From assembly GCF_022539665.2 (NCBI RefSeq), contig NC_081334.1:6356424-6420423 (forward strand): a stretch of 64,000 nt of DNA. The letters are read 5' to 3'. This document shows, piece by piece, positions 50,230 through 60,836 of the stretch. Within the stretch, counting starts at the first letter, position 1. Every line of letters starts with the position of its first letter. Both the position numbers and the translations under genes were made by a program. Under the pieces are notes generated by a model. That model ran no database searches. It saw nothing but the letters and a program-made list of their open reading frames with translations, and was not told the origin of the DNA. This DNA comes from Daphnia carinata. Taxonomy: Eukaryota > Arthropoda > Branchiopoda > Diplostraca > Daphniidae.

Positions 50230-52729
50230 AAGTCTGTAATCGTCAGCGAGAACGTGAGATTCATTCACAATAGTTTTTCTCGTTTTCTTTGATTTTTTTT
50301 TTTTTTTTTTTTTTTTTTTCCCCTCGGCCGTCGTTTGGCCGTCCAACCGAAATGTATTTTATCTCTGCGGGAGCTACCATCGTTAGAACGGATAACTTTC
50401 CGAAGGCAATCCTTTTTTTTTTTTCCTCGTCAACCGTTCGCTCACTTGTCTGATTTTTGTTTTCCTCTTCTATTTTTCAAACTAAAACAAGAAGAGGCCA
50501 TTTCCAGAAGAAAAAAACAAAAAGAAATCAATCAGATAGGTGATTAATCAGCGTCGTCTTTCTATCGAACTGCACATGCAAACGTTTCCAACATGGCGAC
50601 ATTTGGCAGCAGGTCTCTATGCTACAATCGAACAGATGCAAGCTCATGGAATGCGATAGACAATAGGCGATATTAGGGCGCGGAGATAACGTGTGCGCCT
50701 AACGGCTGATGCAACGCACTTTTCTTTTATATATATATATATATTTTGGTAATGTTTTGTTTTGTGCTGAAAAATTTCGGTACGTTATAGATGTCGTGGT
50801 ATCGAGGTAGCAAAGGCTCTCTCGGTCGTGATGCGTGCCCGATAGAAACGCGGAATCATTTTTTTTCGGAGTCTGCGCAGACTTCCGGCAACCCCTTAAG
50901 ATATACACAATCAACGAAAAGAAAAGAAAAAAAAAAGAAGAAAAGAAGGGGGGGGGGGAATAAGCAAAGGGAGGATAGAACTCCTCCTCCAATGTCATGC
51001 TCTGCTTCCCCCCCCCCCCCCCCCTTTTTTTTTTTTATTATTCTTTTCTTGTTTAATTCTTTTATTTCCGCTTTCTCACTGCTTTAGTCTCGGCGCGTTG
51101 CTTCGTTCGCTCTTAGTTGTCTTGTCTTTAAAAGAGAGGAGGGAGAAGGAGGTGCGCGCGGCATCAGCTGCAGACTCCCGCATCTGCATGTCACACCCAT
51201 TCCTCTTTTTTGGCCTATACCGCCCACCGACGCTGATGATAACGACGACGCCAATGCGAGACGTTGTGTGCGCACCATCCCCGCACGCCACCCTCCCACT
51301 CGCAGCCATTCCTCCCACCCATCCAACCCCCCCCCCCCTATCACGTCAATGCTGCCACCCAAAAAAAAAAAAAAAAAAAAAAAAACTTTACCCCTACCCC
51401 ACTAACCTGCGCTTTGCTTCTCAGTTTTGCTTTTGTCCCGTGCGGGGACTCGTCAAACTGCCAGTCCCTAACCCGACTAGGGTGTGCGTCCCTCCTCTCC
51501 TCGCTCGCGCACCCTGCGAGTGCGTCGCGCTATTTTTTTTTTAGATTTTTTATTTCTTTTTTATTCCTCTCTCATTTTTTTTTTTTTTTTTTTTAAGTCG
51601 CGAGTTAAGTGCACCAGACACCTGTCTACAATTTAAAAAAAAAGAAAGAAATTTGTTTCAATCATTTATTATGTAAATCAGTTACTGCTGCGTCATCGTA
51701 ACGTGCCATCCATTTTTTTTTTTTTTGGGACTCTTGCTTTTACTTAGCTCAATCGGAGGGCGGAGGAAAAAAAAAAAATTGTGTTAAATACGAACTGTGT
51801 GTTTTTGGTGAGCGTGTGCGCCCGTCCCGTTTATTTTGATTCGCTTGCGTTTCGAATTTCTTCTTATATCTGCGCGTTTTTTTTTTTTTTTTAAAGTGAA
51901 CGGTGTTTTTTGCGTGTGGGCCATTCTCCGGCCAATTGCAATGCCGCCTGACTTGTTTGCGTCTCGTTTGATTGGGATTTGTATTTTACATTTGGCGTTT
52001 GATTGGTGCCCGCCAATTGGAGGCAACATACGTCGGTGACAGGTGACTATCTAACTGGTAGAAAAAAACAAAACAAAAAAAAACAAAAAACAACAACAAC
52101 AAAAAATGTAACGTTCCAAAAGAGAGGTCCCACACGTTGGCCGTCCGATTTCCGAGGACTGGCGTTGATGTTGTTATCGTTGTTGTAGTGTGACCACTTT
52201 GAATCGGCCCGTTTTTCCTTTTTGTTTGTGTTTACTTCGGCGAACGCATTCCAGCTTCCGTCTTATCCGTTGGCCATCTCGGGAAAAAAAAAAAAAAAGA
52301 GCCGAGTCGAGTCCAATCGTCGTCATAATAATAAAACGGTCGACATTTTGTTTTTGTTTTGTTTTTTGTTTTTTGTTTTCGAAATCGTCTCATCGTTTTT
52401 TTTTTTTTTTGTTTTCGCTTTATATGTGTTACGCTCTGTTGTTCTCTTGACCGACGTTTGTCGTAGCTCTTTTGTTTTCTTTTTTTTTTTTTTGTTTTTT
52501 TCTCCCCGTTTTTATTATTATTATTATCATTCTCCTCTTTGTCTTTTTTGTTTTATTTCTTTCCCACTTCTCTTTACTCATTTGACGGAATGGAAACAAA
52601 AAGAAAGACACGAAAAAAGAAAAAAAAAAAAAATCAGAGTGTCGCCCCCTTCGGGTAAAAAGACACGACAACACGCATAGAAGGCCGTTGTCGCCGACGG
52701 GTTCTCTTTCTTTTCTTTTTCTTTCCGTC

Positions 52730-52767
<38 letters not shown>

Positions 52768-54054
52768 TTAAGAAATTTTTAAACAGAAACAAAAAAAAAA
52801 AAAAAAATGAGGGGTGGTGAGGAATAATAAAAGAAGACGGTCGTCAATTGCCGCGTGATAAGAGAAATTTGAAATATTAAAATAATAAAAAAAAAAAAAA
52901 AAAAAAAAAAAAGGCAACACCAAAAATAGGAGAAGGTGGTGGTGGCGGTAGGGAGGGAGGTGAGGAATAATAACCGGAAGTCAATTGTTAATTTTGATTG
53001 GCCAAATCCTCTGCTTGCGTACGTGTGTGTGTGTCTCTTTCTTTTGCTCGATGTGCTCCGAGCTCTTTTTTTTTTTTTCTTTTCGACGTCGAATTGAGGT
53101 GGGTGGGTTGAAATGGAGGGAAAGCGCATATATTCTGTAATTATTCTTTTTTTTTTTTTTTTTTTTTTTTTCATTCTTGATTGTTGGCTGTGTTCTCTCT
53201 CGGCCGTGCTTTTCTTTTCTTCCGTTTGTTCACCTTCAGGTGGCGATTCGGACGACCAAAACGGCATGAAGTGCTCGTTTATGTTACACATTTACACACA
53301 CACACACACACACACATACACCGTGTCGAGCCATATATCATGTGAGAGAGAGTCGATGTGTACATAGACGCGCAATAGCGCAAGAGCAGCAGGAACAAGC
53401 AAAACACACACACACACACGCACACACGAAAAGGAGGGGGGGAAGAAATGCAAGGCGCCGCCGCCGTCGCGTTAAGAAACATTTAAATGGGAGCCGCCGT
53501 GCTCGTGATGATTGTCTGCGTGTGTATGTGTGTGTTGCAGCGGCGCGCGCACCGCATCCAATTTGCCGCAGCCCTCCTTCCTCCTCCCACTCTCCTCCTC
53601 CTCATCGTCTCATCTTCATTTCTTCTTCTTTTTTTTTTCTTTCCTTGTATATATATATATTTTTTTTTATTTGATATTTGACGTCGCTCTCGTCACTCTC
53701 GTGCATTTCCTCATACATTATAGTGCCCGCCCAAAGCGAGAATAAGAAAAATGCGTGTTCTTTTTTTTACTGTTCAAATAGAAAATGATGTCGTCTCTAT
53801 TCAGAAATGAAGGTGAAAAAAAAAACAAAAAATAAATAAATAAATAGGAGGAAGACTCTCTTCCAACAGTTGATGACGCACAGCTTTCGTTAGGTTAGCT
53901 AGCCGATGAATCAATCTTAGCCAGCCCCGTTTCTTTAACTCGTTTGTTTTCATCGACATGTAACGTTTATGAAAAAAAAAAAAAACAAAAAAAAAAAAAC
54001 TTGTCCAATCAAAACATTTTATTAACAGATTTTTATTTTGTTTCCTTGTTTCAG

Positions 54055-54243
54055 GTGATGAGGTGGTAGCGTGAAGTCAAGCCACGACGAGAAACGAGAA
54101 GAGTCAGCCGAGAACCAATCATCGCATTGGTTGCGAAAAAAAAAAAAGAAAAGAAAGAAAGAAAGGAAAAAAAAAACAAGGCTTTTCATCTTCCCTGTTC
54201 ATTGGAAAATTCCAGAACCCAAAACAAAATATAACAGAAGAAA
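54055..54243 (+). other. zfh2: 5' untranslated part of first coding exon
   Basis: The exon begins after the acceptor TTTCCTTGTTTCAG. The 189-nt leader contains a minimal upstream frame ATG AGG TGG TAG at 54058-54069 and purine-rich A/G tracts. An in-frame TAA at 54232-54234 lies nine bases before the start codon, which fixes the start of the main frame within this exon. The start context is GAAAATGG, favourable with A at -3 and G at +4. Confidence 0.75.
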
Positions 54244-57200
54244 ATGGATGTATCGATAGCGGTGCCCAGTCCGCGGGTGCATTCGGACGCGACGACGGCC
54301 TCTGCGGCCCCCTCTGCGGCCCTCAGTTTACCTTCGCCGACGTCGGCGATGACGTCTGTAGCTGCGCAACAGACGACGACGTCGCCGCCACCCAATTCGA
54401 TGGACACGGGACAGACGACCCTAGTCCACGCCCGGCTCGACGCCCGCGACGTCATGGCCGCCTCCGATTCTGGTCAGGAAGACGAGGAGCTGTTGGAAGA
54501 CGGTAGTCATCATCATCATCACCATCACCATCACCATGACAGTAGTAACGCGTCGACGCCCAATGTGACGTCGAAAACAGCCGCCGACAACAACGCCAAT
54601 GGGTCGGCCCCGACGGCCGATGAGGATGACGACGCCGAAGAGGACGAGGACGATGACGATGAAGACGATGAGGACGATGACGACGATGTTGAACGCTTCG
54701 ATGGAAAGATCGTTTACAATCCGGACGGCTCTGCCTACATCATCGAAGAGAATAGCCAGGGAGGCGGCAGCGATTTGGAGGATATCGCCGTCAGATTGCC
54801 GAAACTGGAAGGCGCCATTGTGGACGGCCGTCGAGGAGCGCAGAACTTGGACGACGTGGCCGCTTCGCTGCCGCAGATTGCCAGCGCTCTCTACGTGTCC
54901 CGGCCGCAGGCTAAACAGCGCCTTTACTACGGGGCTAACAGCAGCGCGTGTTCCGGCAGCGACGGCGGCGGCGGCGGCGGCGGCAAACACTCGGCCGCCG
55001 CCAGAGCCAACGCGGCCGAGCCCGTCATGCACAGCTTCCGCGTCTACTCTGCCCGCCGCAATTCCGATTCGAAGAGCAACGCGCCAGTACCTGCCGCCTT
55101 TTCGATTGCCGACTGCGGCGGCAGCCACTCGTCGGTGCCCATCAAGCCGATCCTCATGTGTTTCGTGTGCAAACTGTCGTTCGGCCTGGCCAAGACGTTG
55201 GTGTCGCACGCGACGGGCGAGCACGGCGTGCGGCTGGACGACGAAGAGAAGCGCATCTTGGGCCAGGCCAACACGTCGGCCATCCTGCAGCTGGTTGGCA
55301 AGAGCAAAGAGCCGGTCGTTTCGTTTCTCGAGCCAGTCACGTCGTCCGTCAACCAGGTAACAGCCGGGCAACAAGAGCCCAGCAACAGTCATAATAATAA
55401 TCACTCGTCGTCCGCCGACGACATGGACGCTGACGATATCAAAACGGAGCCGGCCAACAACGACGAGTCGTTTGAAACGAAAGAGACGTCGTCCGTCTCG
55501 TTCAATCGGCCCCGTTCCAGCAGTCCCGTCGGTAACCATAGCAACAGCAACAACAGTAACAACAGCAACAACAACAACAACAACGGCCGAACGAGCGTCT
55601 CGTCGCCGTCTGCCGCCAGTTCGGCCACGCCGTCTCCGCTCTCGCCGCAGCTCCAACTGACGCCGGCCAACGTCAGCATGGCTTCGATCGCGGCGGCCGC
55701 GGCCAGCTTCGGCAACCCGTTTTTCAGTCAACAGCTGCAGCAGCAGCAACAACAAATGTACCAACAGCAGCAACAACAACAGCAACCCGACGTCGTCCAG
55801 GGCCTGTTGAGTCCAGGCTTGAGCAGCTCGGCGGCGGCGGCCATGGCCCTGGCCACGCGCAACTCTTGCAAGACGCTCAAGTGCCCAAAGTGCAACTGGC
55901 ACTACAAGTACCAAGAGACGCTCGAGATCCACATGAAGGAGAAGCACCCGGAGAGCGAGACGTCGTGTTTGTACTGCCTAACTGGCCAGCCTCATCCTCG
56001 GCTGGCCCGCGGCGAGACGTACACTTGCGGCTACAAACCTTATCGATGCGAAGTCTGCAATTATTCGACGACTACCAAAGGTAACCTCAGCATCCACATG
56101 CAGTCGGACAAACACCTGAACAACGCCCAGGAACTGCAGCAGAACGGCCAGCAAGCGAACGCCGGAAGCGCTGGAGGTGGCGTGGGAGGCGGAAGCGGAA
56201 GCGCTCACAACACGAGCGCCGAGTCGCTGACGTCGCCCACCAAGACGGGCCCGGGCGCGTCGTTGCTGCACCACCATCACCATCATCAGCAGCAGCAGCA
56301 GCAGCAACAGCAGCAGGCCGCCTCGCTGCAGTCTGCCGTGAACAACCCGACGTCCGTCAACACTATGACCGGCAGCCCGGCTACGTCGTCTTCGGTGCCG
56401 TCGAGCCAGTTGGCGAAATTGACGGCGCCGGCCAATAAGCCGACGTTCCGCTGCGACGTTTGCAACTACGAAACGAACGTCGGACGCAATTTGCGCATCC
56501 ACATGACGAGCGAGAAGCACACGCACAACATGATTATGCTCCAGCAGAACGTCAAGCGCATGCAACAGCTCTCGGTCCTCCAGCAACACGATCCGTCTTC
56601 CGTCGCGGCCATGCAATCGGCGCCCGGCGGAGCCGAGGCTGCGCTAGCCGATATGGCCTACCAGCAGGCGCTCTTCATCCAGATGATGACGGGAGGCCAA
56701 CTGCCCGGACAAGGTGGGCAAATGGCCGACTCGCAATCTCCGTGGGCGGCGGCGATGGGCGCCGCGGTTGCTGCTGGTGCCGGTGGCGGTGCCGGTGCCG
56801 GACAGTCGATGGCCGGCGTGGGGCCGTTGGTTGATCCGGGCCTCAATCCCGAAACGATGGAGCCGCTTCCGGAGCCGATGGATCCTAATCCGTCTCACGT
56901 GTTCCAGTGTCTGGTGTGCAGCGTCTTTTGCGGCGACGTTGCCGAAGTGGTTGCCCAGCATGTTTCGGCCGACCGTTCGCGCCAGCGGGAACACGAAGCC
57001 CTGCTCCTCATCGGCGGCCATTACCTGTGCCGACTCTGCGCCTACAAGACGACGCTCAAAGCCAATTTCCAGCTGCACTGCAAGACGGACAAGCACTTGC
57101 AGCGGCTGCAGCACGCGACGCACATCCAGGAGGGCGGCGCCCGCAACGACTGGAAACTCCAGTACGTGACGAGCACGACGAACCCGGTCCAGCTGCGCTG

Positions 57201-57598
57201 CAACGTCTGCGAGTACTACACCAACAGCGTCCACAAGCTGCAAGTGCACGCGGCCAGTCCGCGCCATCAGCTGGCCGTCGAGCTCTTCCGCTTTGCTTCC
57301 GACGAGGCGGCCGCTTTGGCCAGGTCGAACGGCAGCGGCGCCGTTCAATTCCAGTGCCGCCTCTGCCAATACGATTGTCCCAACAAGACGGCCTTGCTCC
57401 AGCACGCCCGCTCCCTCCGCCATTGCCAACTGGAACAGCTGGCCGAACTTCAGCGACGCAGCACGGCCAGCGCCAACGGCTCCAAGGAGATTCTCGGCCC
57501 GCTCGAACTCCGCGATCTCTTCGCCGCCGTCCCCACGGCCGCCGATTCGGACGACGAAGGAGCGCCATCATCGCAACTCCAGTCAGCTAATGGAACAG
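54244..57598 (+). CDS. zfh2: zfh2/ZFHX3/4-type zinc-finger homeobox protein, coding exon 1
   Basis: This exon encodes residues 1-1118 of a large nuclear transcription factor. The N-terminus carries a His10 run (89-98), an Asp/Glu-rich block (about 124-148) and the family signature FDGKIVYNPDGSAYIIE (152-168). C2H2-type fingers have their first Cys at residues 306, 547, 602, 737, 889, 929, 986 and 1038. The finger at 547 (LKCPKCNWHYKY) leads through CLYC and GQPHPRLARGETYTCGYKP into the finger at 602 (CEVCNYSTTTKGNLSIH), which is essentially diagnostic for ZFHX proteins. The finger at 889 lacks an ordinary second His spacing, as I recall for the family. Asn-, Gln- and His-rich spacers separate the fingers. 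The ATG is supported by an in-frame stop 12 nt upstream. The exon ends GGAACAG before GTACAT, leaving one base of a split codon. GC content is much higher than the flanks. The family binds AT-rich DNA and controls neural and limb differentiation; that role is known for relatives and only inferred here. Confidence 0.95.
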
Positions 57599-57676
57599 GT
57601 ACATTATTATTTCTTTTTCTTTCTTTTTCTTTTTCTTTTTCTTTTTTTTTTTTTTCCCTTTTTACTTGACCTACGG

Positions 57677-57740
<64 letters not shown>

Positions 57741-58536
57741 CGTGCTCGGAAATCCCCTACAGAGATGGGGGCAACACGCGTTCCATCTCAATCACTGTAG
57801 CATCTTTCGACTCCGCCCCCACTCCTTACCTCCCGCCCCCCCCCCCCCGTTTGGGTTGCGCAATCTATCTGCTCGTTGTCTTTATTAAGACACCAAGCAA
57901 CACGCTTGCTTTGCTTGCACAAATAGCCTACGCGCTCGTCAACCTCCTCATTTTATTTGTCCCGTTGGGTAGGGGGTAGGTGGAGGATTTTCAAAAGGAA
58001 TCAAATTGCGATGGCCTCGAGCGCGGGCAATTTGAAATTGAACACAGTAGCAAAGAAGAAGATGATGAAGAAAAGGAATGCGGGACAAACAAAAAATATT
58101 ATATTTTGATACAAAAAAAGAAAAAAAAGAAAAAAAAAGAAATGCGTGAATAAAATATCTGGAAAAATGAAACACCTTTCCTCCCCCTTGTCGGGAAGTA
58201 AGAAAATGAAGAAGAGCCGCGCCGATATGTATAATATACAAGGTGTCAAAGATGACTCTCTCTCTCTTTCTCTCTTTCTCTCTCTCTATCTCTATCTCTC
58301 TTTTCCCTTTTCTTTTTTTTTTATATGCCTGCCTCTCATCGTACCAGTCCGACAATATAGGAAGCGAAACACAACCCCACCTTTGATTATTTATTATACG
58401 ATATTTACATTTATGGAGGTTCAGTGGTTGAGCTGGTGTGAGGCTTTTTTTTTTTTTTTCCCCTTTCCCATTTTTTTTTTCTTTTTATTTCTTTTCGGGA
58501 AGGCCCTGAGGGAAACGTTGCGCGCTCAGCCGCATC

Positions 58537-58578
<42 letters not shown>

Positions 58579-58889
58579 TAAAAAAAGGGAAAAGGCCGGG
58601 TGTTGATTTTATGGCGGTCCGCTCGACACGCACCGGGCGCCCGGTAATTTGGCACGCTATAGTTGCCTCTTTTGCTCCCTCTTTCAGCCCCTCTCTCTCG
58701 CGCTTCTTCTTCTTCTTTTTCTTGTTCTTCTCTGGGAGGAGGAGGAAGAAGAAGAAGTAGAAGAAGATGAGGGTCTTTGCTAGCCGTTGTGATGATAGCC
58801 TCCAGCTCCATACGTAGACGACTCGTCCTTCTCTCCTTGTTTCTCTTAAAGCGCTAGCGATATATGCAGTTATGCAACTTGTTTTCTTA

Positions 58890-58920
<31 letters not shown>

Positions 58921-59161
58921 GAGGTATTTATCGTGTGCGCGCTCATATACTCGGAGACAGAATGATGAAATGAAATGTTAATGTGCTCCGCTCTCCTTTT
59001 TTTTTTTTCTTTTCTTTCTTCGTGTTGTTTTTATTTATTTATTTTTTGTTTTTTTGTTGTTTTTTTTTTTCGTGATCTCGTCGTGTTGGCCTTCATTTTA
59101 AGGTGCGCGTGCCGTGCGGTGAGTCCACTTGGTCGTGGCACGATTGATTTGATTTGATTTT

Positions 59162-59193
<32 letters not shown>

Positions 59194-59453
59194 TCCTTTC
59201 GTTTGTGAATATTCACGTAATATTTCCCAGCGAATCAACCACCCGCCGACCCACCCACTTGCACCGTACATACATGTCAGGTCGTCATTTTGACAAACAC
59301 AAAAAATAAGGTGGAAGGATAGCGAGGGGGGAAGATAGACAAGTCGTGAAATCACAAAAGAAAAAAAAAACCATTTGGATTGGATCACGAATGAGTCATT
59401 TGCGGCCGGCCGCAAAGTACTGGCGCGCAACGTCGCATTCCCCCTCCCCTCTT

Positions 59454-59485
<32 letters not shown>

Positions 59486-59659
59486 CTTAAATTTATTCAG
59501 AATGATTGTAATTATTTTTCTCTATCTTTATCTCTCGTTTTTTTTTTTTTTTCATATACATTTTTGTTGTGCGGTTTTGATATTCCGGAATGAAATCAAG
59601 GCCATGTCGTGTCCCTCCTTCCTCGACTCCGCTCATTATCATCCTGTTCTTTAGGCTCT

Positions 59660-59695
<36 letters not shown>

Positions 59696-60836
59696 CCTAT
59701 TCACTCCTTTTTCTTTTCTTTTTCTTTATTTTAAATAGTTGTGATTGTTATTACGCCACGACGATGAGCTAGCTCCCCCCCGATGAATAAATAATTCGTC
59801 TTTTCCTCTTTATTCTTCTCTTACCTTCTTCTCCTTTAGTCTTACTCTTTTGGAACCCTTCAACTTCTCTTCCCAAATTGCTGTGGCTCTTCTCGTCATT
59901 TGACAAGAAGACGAAGAAAATGAAAGAGAGAGAGAGAGAGAAAAAAAAAAGGGCAACCAAACCCGCTTATTATTCAAAAGACTCACAAAGAGCGAGCCGA
60001 TGGGGTGGTGACTATACAATGTGATGATTACACACACAGACACACATACACACGGCAGAGAAATAAAAAGAAAAAAAGAGACAGAGAGAGAGAGAGACAG
60101 AGAGAAATTGAGAAAAATAGGAGGAGATAGCGAACCGGATTGGTCGGATGACTAATGGATGCATTGACATGTCACCTGTATATATTTCTCTCTGCCTTTT
60201 TTTTTCTATTTCTTCATATGGTCAAACGAAATTTACCTCCTTCTCTACGCCATATCCTGCGACTGTGTGTCTGTCTCTCTGTTTCCCATTCGAGAATTGT
60301 TTGTTGTTTGTGTATTTAAAAAAAAAAAAAAAACAAAAAAAAAAAACGAAAAACAAACAAAACTCATCACGACCCTTTTGCACGAATCTGCGCGGGACTT
60401 GGAAATGTGTCCCCTCTTCGCCCCGGAAAAAAAAAAACAAAAAAAAAAACGAGCTATCTGTCGACCAAATGACTGCGACATACATTTTGAAAAAAGAAAA
60501 ACGCGTGGGGGCATTGTTTGTCCAATCAAAATGACAGAAACCAGCTGCGGCCTATTTGACTAGTTTTTCCCTTTTTCTTTTTTCTATTCATATTATATTT
60601 ATACATTAGCATATGTTCTGATCGGAAGAGATGGACAAGTAAAAATTAAAAAAGAAAGAAAGGGAGAGAAGAAAACACACACACACACACATACACACAC
60701 ATAGTCGTATTAAAACCACTTTTTTTATTTTTTTTTTTTAGACCGGACGTGAGACGTCATAGCAATAGCCACACACACGTTCGAATGTAGCGCATCGTCT
60801 AATCATTTACCTCTTCCCTTTCTGTGTTTGTTTTAG
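57599..60836 (+). other. zfh2: zfh2 intron between the two large coding exons
   Basis: The intron starts GTACAT and ends TTTGTTTTAG, is 3,238 nt long, and splits a codon after its first base. It contains a 61-nt (TG)n tract at 57678-57738, (CT)n at about 58258-58290 and 59665-59690, (AC)n at about 60676-60702, and poly(T) runs such as 58539-58560 and 58892-58920. I looked for a further exon carrying a CxxC finger half and saw none. Confidence 0.85.
57678..57738. repeat. (TG)n microsatellite, 61 nt
   Basis: About 30 TG units lie 80 nt inside the intron after the first coding exon of zfh2. Confidence 0.98.

Larger units (their letters stand above)
46331..54054 (+). other. zfh2: Probable first intron of zfh2
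   Basis: If the donor at 46331 is used, this 7.7-kb interval is the intron before the first coding exon; its 3' end reads TTTCCTTGTTTCAG. Nothing coding is seen inside. It contains (CA)n at 47750-47778, (TG)n at about 52732-52760, and CA tracts at about 53295-53318 and 53404-53420. It also has TTTTG and GAAAA pentamer tracts near 49339 and 49457, a strong short hairpin at 48174-48193, and poly(T)/poly(A) runs such as 50191-50224 and 50287-50319. Confidence 0.5.

Noticed and set aside
54071-54259. 62-codon frame overlapping the zfh2 start
   Set aside because: It begins with GTG, is Lys/Arg-rich from purine tracts, and is out of frame with the well-supported zfh2 ATG.
54421-55947. 508-codon open frame on the minus strand
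   Set aside because: It is antisense to the zfh2 coding exon; GC-rich third positions and CAG/CAC-type codons suppress stops on the other strand. No recognisable protein.
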